Below, piece by piece: positions 15,301 to 22,593 of a DNA stretch of 44,803 bases. The stretch comes from Deltaproteobacteria bacterium. Lineage in GTDB: Bacteria > Desulfobacterota > Desulfobulbia > Desulfobulbales > VMSU01. How positions within the stretch are numbered: position 1 is the first letter of the stretch; the number at the start of each line of letters is the position of its first letter. The position numbers and the translations under genes are program-made. Under the pieces are notes generated by a model. The model was not told where the DNA came from and ran no database searches. It saw nothing but the letters and a program-made list of their open reading frames with translations. The stretch is taken from the NCBI GenBank assembly GCA_021782655.1, contig JAJXUT010000009.1:1-44803 (forward strand), read 5' to 3'.

Positions 15301-17292
15301 TCACAGAGCGAGGGCGAGCAGCAAGCCCAGGGTCAGGGCGACGTAGAGCAGATAGACCCCCAGCACCCCGTGCTGAAGGACGGTGCGGGCCCGGAAGGCC
15401 AGGCGGCTGGCCCCTCGGCAGAGCGGGTAGAGGATAAGGTCGAGCACCACCTCCGGGGTGTGGTCGGCGAAGCGGGCCGGGGCCGGGAAGAAGCCGAAGG
15501 GCGGTTCGCCTTTTATCTCCGTCCGTAGCCCCCAGGAAAAAAGGCCGGTCAGCAGCTCGGCGAAGGAGGCGGCGCTGTACTGCATCCGGGGTGAGGGGTT
15601 GAGGTAGCCGCAGCCCCAGGTGCCGGAGGCTGCGGCCCGCGCCGAAAGCTGGCGCCGCAGCCAGAGGATCATCCCCCCCGTCCCGGCCAGGAGTAAGGCC
15701 GAGAGGGTGATTCCGCCGGCGGGGGCCAGGGCGTTTAAGGTGTCCGACCCGGACGGCAAGGCACCTAGTTGCCCTAGCGCCCTGGCCAGGAGCGGCAGCA
15801 CCATCCCTGGCAGGACGCCGATCAGCAGGCAGGCGGCCAGGAGGATGAGCATCGGGGTTCGCATCGAGAGCGGGGCCTCGGCGATCGACGGCTCCCGCTT
15901 GCTCCGGGCCTCGCCCAGGAAGACCACCCCGCACACCTTGACGAAACAAGCCACCGCCAGGGCCCCGGTCAGGGACAGGAAGGGGGCGGCGAGCACCGCT
16001 AGACCCAAGGGGGAAAATCCGCTCTGGCCGCTTACGCTGCGCAGCAGGCCCAGATAGATCAGCCACTCGCTGACGAAGCCGTTGGCGGGCGGCAGGCCGC
16101 AGATGGCCACTGCCCCGCCCAGAAAACAGAGGCCGGTCACCGGCATCAGCTTGAGCAAGCCGCCGCAGGCGCAGGCATCAAGCCGCCGGGTGCCGGTGGC
16201 CTTGATTACCGCCCCCGCCCCCAGGAACAGCAGCGACTTGAACAGGCCATGATTGATGACGTGCAGCAGGGCCCCGGCCAAGCCCAGGGCTGTAAGGGCC
16301 GGCCGCCCGAAGCTGCGGCCCAGGAGCGAGAGCCCCAGGCCGATCAGGATGATGCCGATATTCTCCACCGAGTGGTAGGCCAGGAGGCGTTTGATGTCGT
16401 GCTGGGCGATGGCGAAGGCCACCCCCATCACCGCCGACAGCACCCCGAGGGTCAGCAGAATCGCCCCCCACCAGGGCGGGATATTGAAGAAAAACGAGCT
16501 GACGCGGACTAGGCCGTAGATGCCCATCTTGATCATCACCCCGGACATCAGGGCCGAGACGTGGCTGGGGGCGGCGGCGTGGGCCTCGGGCAGCCAACTG
16601 TGCAGGGGCATGATCCCGGCCTTGACCCCGAAGCCGAAGAGGGCGAGCAGGAAGAGGGCGCGGGCGGCGGGAGAGGCGGCATTGAGGCTGGCGGCGGACG
16701 GGAAGTCGAAGGAGCCGGTCTGTCGGGCCAGGAGGACGAAGAAGGCGTACAGAACCAGGGTGGCGGTGTGGGTGTAGGCCAGATAGACGAAGGCCGCCCG
16801 CCGGGACTCCTCCTTTTCTTGTTCGGTTAAGACGAGCAGGAAACTGGCCAGGGCCATCAACTCCCAGGCCAGGAGGAAGAGGATGGCGTTCTGGCAGCCG
16901 GGCAGGGTGGCGATACTGGCCGACGAGATCCCGTACAGGAGCCTGACTCGCCCGGAAACGGCCCCCATCTTGGCCTGGGGCAGGTATCCCAGGCCGTAGA
17001 TGGCGCCCAGGCCGCTGATCAGAAAGATCGGCAGCAGGAAGACCGCCGCCAGGCCGTCGAGCCGGAGGGCCAGCCGCGCCCCTGGCAGCAGTGACCAGAC
17101 CCAGGCTGTCTGCGGCGAGGTCTGGCTGGCCAGCGACCCCAAGACCGCCGTCAGCCCCAGCAGACTTCCACCCGCCAGGAGCAGGGCGCTTAGGGCCTCG
17201 GCCCGGCGGACGGCAAGGCCATTCCCCGCCAGCCAGGCCGGCAGCCCCGAGATCAACATGATCAGGATGGCGGCGGGGTAGAGGATAGCCAT
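15301..17292 (-). CDS. hyfB: HyfB/NuoL-like antiporter subunit (second copy) of Ehr-type complex
   Basis: A 663-residue integral membrane protein of the complex I NuoL/M/N antiporter family, with about 15-16 hydrophobic segments. Conserved landmarks are a transmembrane glutamate in FLLAWELMALASFLLV, LPEAHAAAPSHVSALMSGVMIKMGIYG, and HDIKRLLAYHSVENIG, which hold the lysines and histidines of the proton path. The C-terminus carries WGCGYLNPSPRMQYSAASFAELL, typical of HyfB/HycC proteins. ATG at 17292 overlaps the stop of the preceding gene (TGATG). It is the last gene of the operon and a paralogue of 22594-24573. Below it, 15175-15300 contains an imperfect stem (TGACC/GGTCA) without a T-run and no gene. 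Confidence 0.9.
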   Translation of the reverse strand: MAILYPAAILIMLISGLPAWLAGNGLAVRRAEALSALLLAGGSLLGLTAVLGSLASQTSPQTAWVWSLLPGARLALRLDGLAAVFLLPIFLISGLGAIYGLGYLPQAKMGAVSGRVRLLYGISSASIATLPGCQNAILFLLAWELMALASFLLVLTEQEKEESRRAAFVYLAYTHTATLVLYAFFVLLARQTGSFDFPSAASLNAASPAARALFLLALFGFGVKAGIMPLHSWLPEAHAAAPSHVSALMSGVMIKMGIYGLVRVSSFFFNIPPWWGAILLTLGVLSAVMGVAFAIAQHDIKRLLAYHSVENIGIILIGLGLSLLGRSFGRPALTALGLAGALLHVINHGLFKSLLFLGAGAVIKATGTRRLDACACGGLLKLMPVTGLCFLGGAVAICGLPPANGFVSEWLIYLGLLRSVSGQSGFSPLGLAVLAAPFLSLTGALAVACFVKVCGVVFLGEARSKREPSIAEAPLSMRTPMLILLAACLLIGVLPGMVLPLLARALGQLGALPSGSDTLNALAPAGGITLSALLLAGTGGMILWLRRQLSARAAASGTWGCGYLNPSPRMQYSAASFAELLTGLFSWGLRTEIKGEPPFGFFPAPARFADHTPEVVLDLILYPLCRGASRLAFRARTVLQHGVLGVYLLYVALTLGLLLALAL

Positions 17293-18053
17293 CAACCGGT
17301 TTTTCGCCTCCCCAGCAGGCGCAGCAGGCCGTCCAAGATGGTGTAGGGATGCGGCGGGCAGCCGGGGAGGAAGAGGTCCACCGGCAGCAGGGAGTCCAGG
17401 CCGCTCGTCACCTCGGGGCTGCCCCTAAACGGCCCGCCGCCGATGGCGCAGGCCCCCACCGCGATCACCAGCTTGGGGGCGGGGGTGGCCTCGTAGGTGG
17501 CGAGCAGGGCCTGGCGCATGTTGGCGGATACCGGCCCGGTGACCAGGAGGCCGTCGGCGTGGCGCGGCGAGGCCACGAACTGGATGCCGAAGCGGCCCAG
17601 GTCGAAGACCAGGGTGCCGAGGACGTTGCAGTCCGCCTCGCAGGCGTTGCAGCCGCCCGCCGACACCTGACGCAGTTTGAGCGAGCGGCCAAAGAGCCGC
17701 CGCAGCTCCGGGGCCAGGGGCCAGGCCAGGTCCAGCTCCTTGCCCGGCTGACGCCAGAGCAGCTCCCGCTTCCTTGCCGCCAGGCGGTAGTCGGGGGTGA
17801 AGTGGATTAATCCCTGGGGGCAGGCCGGGCAATCGGCGCAGAATAGACAGCGGCCCAAATCGAGGGCCGGGGCGCCCTCCCGCAGCTCGCAGGCCCCGAA
17901 AGGGCAACGATTTGCGCACTCGGCGCAGCCCGGCGGGCACTCGGGCGTCAACTCTGGCAGGCCCCGGAAGCGGGCGGGAAGTTTGGGCTCCACCCGGGGG
18001 AATTGGCCGGTACGGTATCCCTGCCGGAGGCGCTCGGCGATCACGCGCAGCAT
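17292..18053 (-). CDS. hyfI: Fused ferredoxin / NuoB-like small subunit of Ehr-type complex
   Basis: A 253-residue fusion. The N-terminal third is a two-cluster ferredoxin domain with CPPGCAECANRCPFGAC and CLFCADCPACPQG, corresponding to NuoI/HyfH. The rest is the NuoB/HyfI-type small subunit with proximal-cluster cysteines in GGCNACEADC, VGACAIGGG and LPGCPPHP. HyfH and HyfI are usually separate proteins, so one gene here replaces two. The small subunit would pass electrons between the ferredoxin domain and the large subunit. Start ATG at 18053 has GGAGG upstream, 32 nt after the large-subunit gene. Confidence 0.9.
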   Translation of the reverse strand: MLRVIAERLRQGYRTGQFPRVEPKLPARFRGLPELTPECPPGCAECANRCPFGACELREGAPALDLGRCLFCADCPACPQGLIHFTPDYRLAARKRELLWRQPGKELDLAWPLAPELRRLFGRSLKLRQVSAGGCNACEADCNVLGTLVFDLGRFGIQFVASPRHADGLLVTGPVSANMRQALLATYEATPAPKLVIAVGACAIGGGPFRGSPEVTSGLDSLLPVDLFLPGCPPHPYTILDGLLRLLGRRKTG

Positions 18054-18085
18054 AGCTTAACCTCCATCTCTCTCACGCCTCCCGT

Positions 18086-19609
18086 TCACAGGTCAAAACC
18101 GCAGTACGACAGGTTGAAGCTTTTGTTGCACAAGGGAAAATCCGAGATCTGGGTGCCGCGCAGGGCCATGGCCAGACCGCTCCAGTTGTGGAAGGAGGGA
18201 TCGACGATCTTGTAGCGCCTAAAATGGCCATCCCCGCCGGTGATGGCCACATGGGCCACCTCGCCTCGCCAGCCCTCCACCAGCGACAGGGCCAGGGAGT
18301 CGGGGCTTAAGGGGCCGATTTTGCTTGCGGTCTCCCCCGTCGGCAGGACGTTTAAGAGCCGCTGTATCAGGTTCAGGGAGACCTCGATCTCCCGGTGCCG
18401 GACCCGGGCCCGGGCAAAGACATCCCCCAGCTCGTCGGTGATCATCTCGTCAAACGACTCCTTGTAAACCCCGGTGGGGAAAAAGAACCTTCCGTCCCTG
18501 GGCACCCCGCAGGCCCGAGCCGCCAGGCCCACCAGGCCCAGATCCTCGGCGGTGGAGCGCGATACCCGGCCCACCCCCTCTAGCCGGCCCAGCACCGAGG
18601 GGGTGGCGAAGAAGAGCCGGCAGGCCCCCAGGGTATTGCGCTGAACCCCGTCCAGGGTGGCGAGCAACTGCCCGTCGAGTCCGCCGTCGAGATCGAAGCC
18701 CACCCCACCCGGCCGCACCAGACCCCGGCCAAAGCGGCTGCCGCAGAGGAGGGCGGTCAGGTTTAGGTAGTCGCCCCGGAGGCGGCCGCAGAAGGCGGCG
18801 GTGGGCAGGAAGCCCACGTCCCCGGACAGGGCGCCGATGTCGCCCACGTGGTTGGCCAGCCGTTCCAGTTCCAGCCCCAGGGCGCGGATGGCTTGGGCCC
18901 GGGGCGGGGCGGGCTGGCCGGCGAGGCCTTCGAGCACCTTGCTGTAGGCGGTCATGTGGGCCACGGTGGTGTCGCCGGCGATGGTCTCCATCTGTCGGTT
19001 TGACGCGGGGTGCGGGCCGCCGGCGAGCAGGCGTTCCAGGCCCCGGTGCTGGTAGCCCAGGGAGATCTCCAGATGCAGCACCTGCTCCCCGTGGCACTGG
19101 AAGCGGAAATGTCCCGGCTCGATGACCCCGGCGTGCACCGGGCCCACCGCCACCTCGTGGATGCCGTCCCCCTCCACCTGGTAGAACTCCATGTCGCCCG
19201 GCCTAGGGTGGGTTCCGGGTTCGCGGCCCCAGGCGTCATGCCCCGTCCTCCAGGAGGCGTGGAAGCGCACCGGCTTGAGCCAGGGGTGGCCCTCGGGAGT
19301 CACCCCGAACTGCTCGGCGATCTCTCGCTCGAAGAGGTGGAGCTGGGGGCAATTGGGGGTCAGGGACTGGAAGCGCTCGCCGAGCGGGGTGCGGAAGAGG
19401 GCGAAGTTGGCGTTCCGCTCCCGGGCCATGACGGCGTACAACTCCAGGCCGCCCTCCGCAGCCTGGGCCGCGAAATAGGCTGCCACCCGGCTGCCGCTGT
19501 CGAATTCGGCCAGCACCGCGTCGGCGAAGGTGTCGTAGTCAAGCCTGGGGATCTGGGCCACTGGCGTCTTGGCGCCGTTGGCGATCCGCACCGACTGCTT
19601 GGATCTCAT
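18086..19609 (-). CDS. hyfG: Hydrogenase-4/complex I-like large subunit (NuoC-NuoD fusion) without nickel-site cysteines
   Basis: A 507-residue NuoC+NuoD-type fusion as in HycE/HyfG. The N-terminal NuoC-like part includes LFEREIAEQFGVTPEGHPW; the NuoD/large-subunit part follows (LHLEISLGYQHRGLERLL). Active group 4 NiFe hydrogenases carry ExICGICxxxH and DPCxxC. Here the matching segments are ETIAGDTTVAH (208-218) and DPSFHNW (470-476), so all four nickel ligands are missing. The overall C-terminal fold signature is kept (DFPLCNKSFNLSYCGFDL). This is the defining feature of Ehr (energy-converting hydrogenase-related) complexes, which are not hydrogenases. Its ATG overlaps the hyfF stop as ATGA. 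Confidence 0.92.
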   Translation of the reverse strand: MRSKQSVRIANGAKTPVAQIPRLDYDTFADAVLAEFDSGSRVAAYFAAQAAEGGLELYAVMARERNANFALFRTPLGERFQSLTPNCPQLHLFEREIAEQFGVTPEGHPWLKPVRFHASWRTGHDAWGREPGTHPRPGDMEFYQVEGDGIHEVAVGPVHAGVIEPGHFRFQCHGEQVLHLEISLGYQHRGLERLLAGGPHPASNRQMETIAGDTTVAHMTAYSKVLEGLAGQPAPPRAQAIRALGLELERLANHVGDIGALSGDVGFLPTAAFCGRLRGDYLNLTALLCGSRFGRGLVRPGGVGFDLDGGLDGQLLATLDGVQRNTLGACRLFFATPSVLGRLEGVGRVSRSTAEDLGLVGLAARACGVPRDGRFFFPTGVYKESFDEMITDELGDVFARARVRHREIEVSLNLIQRLLNVLPTGETASKIGPLSPDSLALSLVEGWRGEVAHVAITGGDGHFRRYKIVDPSFHNWSGLAMALRGTQISDFPLCNKSFNLSYCGFDL

Positions 19610-21036
19610 TGGCCCGCCTCCAGGGTGCCTGCCGCCGCCTTGATCATTGCCCGCACCGGCTCCGGCAGGTAGAGCCCCAGGATCAAGACCAGGAGCAGCA
19701 GCACCGCCGGCGGGGCCAGGGTGAGAAAATTTTCGTTCCAGTTAACCTGGTTGGCCCTGGGGCTGGGCTGGCCCAAGGTCACGGCCAGCACCGTGCTCCC
19801 CATGCCGATGAAGATCACCGCCAGCATCAGCAACATGTAGCCGCCCAGGGGGAAGCGGCCCGCCGAAAAAACCCCTTGCAGGATGGTCAGCTCGCTGACG
19901 AAGAGACCGAAGGGCGGCGAGCCGGTGACCGCCAGGAAGCCGGCCACGAACAGGGAGGCGGAGACCGGCAGCACGGCGATGGCGCCCGCCACCTCCTCCC
20001 GGCGCTTGCTGTCGAAACGGCGGTGGATGTTGCCGGCGGTCAGGAAGAGCACCCCCTTGACCAGGGCGTTGTTGATCATGTGTAGCAGGGCGCCGAAGAC
20101 GGCCAGCCCGCCAACCCCGAAGCCGATGGCCAGGATGCCCATGTGCTCGACGCTGGAGTAGGCCAAGAGCCGCTTGAAATCCGGTTGCTTGATGACGAAC
20201 ACAGCGGCGAAAAACAGCGACAGCACCCCCATCACCACCAGGGCCTGATGGGCGACCTCCGCCTCGCCGGCGGCGATCATGATCTGCATGGTGCGCAGCA
20301 GGGCCAGGAAGGCGATGCTGGTCAGTCCCCCGGCCAAGAGGGCGCCCACCATTCCCGGGGCCTCGCCGTAGGCGTCGGGCTTCCAGGTGTGTAGGGGCGC
20401 GAAGCCGGCCTTGGTGCCGAAGCCCACCAGCAGAAAGACGAAGCCGGCCCGCAGCCAGGGCCGCGACAGGTGCCCCGCCCCGGCCAGCAGGGCGTCGAGC
20501 TGGAGGCTGATGTGGGGGGCGGGCAGCACGGAGTAGGCCACGAACAGGATGCCCAGCATGGCTAGGGCGATGCCCACCGAGCAGAGGAGCAGGTATTTCC
20601 AGGTCGCCTCAATCGACAGTCGGTTACGGTTGAAGTAGATGAGCGGCGCCGAGGCCAGGGTGGTGGCCTCCACCGCCACCCAGAGGATGCCGAGATGGCG
20701 GGCCATCACCGACAGGCTCATGGCAGAAAGGAAGAGGAAGAGGCAGGAGACGAAGGCCCGGGTGCCCCACTGCTGGCGGAAGCGCAGGTAGCCAAGGCCG
20801 TACACCGAGCAGCAGGCGAAGAGCAGGGAGACCAGGAGCAGCACCAGGCGGCCCAGGGGATCAAGGCCCAGCCAGGCGCCGACCGGCAGGGGCTCCGGGG
20901 CGATGACCGCCGCCAGTGCCAGCAGCAGATGGGCCACGCCGCCCACCGGCAGGAGCCAGGCCCGCAGCCGGTCGGAGGGCAGGAGGTAGGCGGTCAGGGC
21001 GAAGGCCGCCGGGACAAGGACAAGCAGGGTCTTCAT
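19606..21036 (-). CDS. hyfF: HyfF/NuoN-like antiporter subunit of Ehr-type complex
   Basis: A 476-residue membrane protein of the NuoL/M/N family with about 13-14 hydrophobic segments. Conserved ion-path elements are FVLLAVEATTLASAPLIYF-like WVAVEATTLASAPLIYF (glutamate), GFGTKAGFAPLHTWKPDAYGEAPG (lysine) and DFKRLLAYSSVEHMG. HTWKPDAYGEAPG is the form usual in HyfF rather than HyfB. It begins 1 nt after the hyfE stop and overlaps the large-subunit gene by 4 nt. Confidence 0.9.
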   Translation of the reverse strand: MKTLLVLVPAAFALTAYLLPSDRLRAWLLPVGGVAHLLLALAAVIAPEPLPVGAWLGLDPLGRLVLLLVSLLFACCSVYGLGYLRFRQQWGTRAFVSCLFLFLSAMSLSVMARHLGILWVAVEATTLASAPLIYFNRNRLSIEATWKYLLLCSVGIALAMLGILFVAYSVLPAPHISLQLDALLAGAGHLSRPWLRAGFVFLLVGFGTKAGFAPLHTWKPDAYGEAPGMVGALLAGGLTSIAFLALLRTMQIMIAAGEAEVAHQALVVMGVLSLFFAAVFVIKQPDFKRLLAYSSVEHMGILAIGFGVGGLAVFGALLHMINNALVKGVLFLTAGNIHRRFDSKRREEVAGAIAVLPVSASLFVAGFLAVTGSPPFGLFVSELTILQGVFSAGRFPLGGYMLLMLAVIFIGMGSTVLAVTLGQPSPRANQVNWNENFLTLAPPAVLLLLVLILGLYLPEPVRAMIKAAAGTLEAGQ

Positions 21037-21037
21037 C

Positions 21038-21676
21038 TCACTCTCTCAGCAAGGATAGGTTCTCGACGTTCAAGGAGGAGAATTCCCGGTTGATCTGGTT
21101 GACCACGATGCCCATGACGAAGACCGCCACCAGCAGGTCGAGCAGCACCCCCGCCTCCACCATCAGGGGCATGGCCTCGGTCAGGAGCAGGCCGAAGATG
21201 AAGATGCCGTTCTCGAAGATCAGATACCCCAGGGCCTGGGTCAGGGCCTTGCGGCGGGTGATCATCATCAGGAAACCGGCCCCCAGGGTGGCCAGCCCGC
21301 AGGGGATGACCAGTGAGCCGCGATGGGCGGCCACCAGGGGCAGATGATCGCTGAAGATGAAGGCCCCGGCGGTGGCCACCGTGCCCAGGATCAGGGTGGG
21401 CACGTAGCCGATCATCGGGTCAATCTCCCGGCGGATGCGCACCTGGCGGATGGCCCTAAACAGCAGCCAGGGCATCACCACCCCCTTCAGGGCCAGGGCC
21501 GAGCCGGCCAGGAACAGGGTATGCCCGGAGATGGGGTTCATGAGCAGCGGCACGCAGGCCAGCAGAGCCCCTTGCAGGGCCGCAGTCTGGATGCAGGCCC
21601 CGAGCCGGCTGCTGCCCAGGATGAAGAAGTTGAGCAGGATGACCAGGAGCAGTAGGAGGTTGGCCAGGTTTCCCAT
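21038..21676 (-). CDS. hyfE: HyfE-like (NuoK-related) membrane subunit of Ehr-type complex
   Basis: A 212-residue membrane protein with about six to seven hydrophobic segments. The C-terminal part resembles NuoK, with acidic residues inside helices (GYLIFENGIFIFGLLL, MVEAGVLLDLLVAVFVMGI) that NuoK/HyfE proteins use in ion transfer. The 212-aa length is close to E. coli HyfE (216 aa). Start ATG at 21676 is 3 nt after the hyfC stop; the gene is followed at once by hyfF. Confidence 0.9.
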   Translation of the reverse strand: MGNLANLLLLLVILLNFFILGSSRLGACIQTAALQGALLACVPLLMNPISGHTLFLAGSALALKGVVMPWLLFRAIRQVRIRREIDPMIGYVPTLILGTVATAGAFIFSDHLPLVAAHRGSLVIPCGLATLGAGFLMMITRRKALTQALGYLIFENGIFIFGLLLTEAMPLMVEAGVLLDLLVAVFVMGIVVNQINREFSSLNVENLSLLRE

Positions 21677-21679
21677 CGC

Positions 21680-22591
21680 TTACCTCAAGAGCAGGATCAG
21701 GGCGAAGAAGGAGAGCAGCGAGGTGCCGATCAGGAGTTGGGGCACCTTCAAGAGTGGCAGTCTGGCGATGACCGACTCCACCACCCCGATCAGCACCGCC
21801 AGGATCAGCATGGCCAGGGCGAAGACGGCGGCGTCGAGCGGGGCCGAGCCCAGCGACACCGGCAGGGCCAGGCCTACGGTCATGGCCCCCAGCAACAGAA
21901 GCTTCATGGCGGCGCCGTAGAGGATCATCCCGAAGTCGGGGCCGCTGTGGTCGAGCACCATCACCTCGTGGATCATGGTCAGCTCCAGGTGAGTGGTGGG
22001 GTCGTCAAAGGGTATGCGGCAATTTTCCACCAGGGTCACCACCAGCATGCAGAAGATGGCGAGCATCAGGGAGGGGGCCGCCGTGTGCCAGCCCGTCGCC
22101 AGGGCGGGGCCGAAGAGGCCGCCCAGGGAGAAGGAGCCGGTCAGCCGCACCAGGACGATGAGCACGAAGAAGACGGTCGGCTCGACCAGGCAGGCGAAGG
22201 TCACCTCGCGGGCGGCGCCCATGCCCTCGAAGGCGGAGCCGGTGTCCAAGGCCGCGACTGCGGTGCAGAAACGGGAGAGCCCCAGGAGGTAGATCACGAA
22301 GATCAAGTCACCGTCAAAGCCCAGCGGGGCGCCGATGGCCCCGAAGGGCACGAACAGGCAGGCCACCAGCGGCGCCGTGATCCCCACCACCGGCCCGGCC
22401 CGGAAAAGCCAGGTGGTGGTGCGGCTGATCACCATGTCCTTGCGGAAGAGCCGGGCCAGGTCGTAGTAGGGCTGGAGGAGCGGCGGGCCCTTGCGCCCGG
22501 CGAACCCGGCCTTGGTCTTGGCGATCACCCCCAGGAGCAGGGGCGAGAGGCCAAGCAGCAGCGCGAGGTGCCAGAAGAGACGGATGAGCAT
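21680..22591 (-). CDS. hyfC: HyfC/NuoH-like membrane subunit of Ehr-type complex
   Basis: A 303-residue NuoH/HycD-type subunit with about eight hydrophobic segments. NuoH landmarks are KTKAGFAGRKGPPLLQPYYDLARLF near the N-terminus and the loop VENCRIPFDDPTTHLELTMIHE, which links the membrane arm to the large subunit and, in complex I, lines the quinone site. It starts 2 nt after the hyfB stop. With hyfB, E and F it forms the ion-translocating arm. Confidence 0.92.
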   Translation of the reverse strand: MLIRLFWHLALLLGLSPLLLGVIAKTKAGFAGRKGPPLLQPYYDLARLFRKDMVISRTTTWLFRAGPVVGITAPLVACLFVPFGAIGAPLGFDGDLIFVIYLLGLSRFCTAVAALDTGSAFEGMGAAREVTFACLVEPTVFFVLIVLVRLTGSFSLGGLFGPALATGWHTAAPSLMLAIFCMLVVTLVENCRIPFDDPTTHLELTMIHEVMVLDHSGPDFGMILYGAAMKLLLLGAMTVGLALPVSLGSAPLDAAVFALAMLILAVLIGVVESVIARLPLLKVPQLLIGTSLLSFFALILLLR

Positions 22592-22593
22592 GG

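Noticed and set aside
15240-15305. A stem TGACC...GGTCA just after the last Ehr gene as an intrinsic terminator
   Set aside because: The stem is short with a bulge and no run of T follows on the transcribed strand.
18086-19609. Calling the region 15301-24573 a hydrogen-evolving hydrogenase-4 or formate hydrogenlyase
   Set aside because: The large subunit has none of the four cysteines needed to hold the NiFe centre, and no formate dehydrogenase or hyp maturation genes are nearby.
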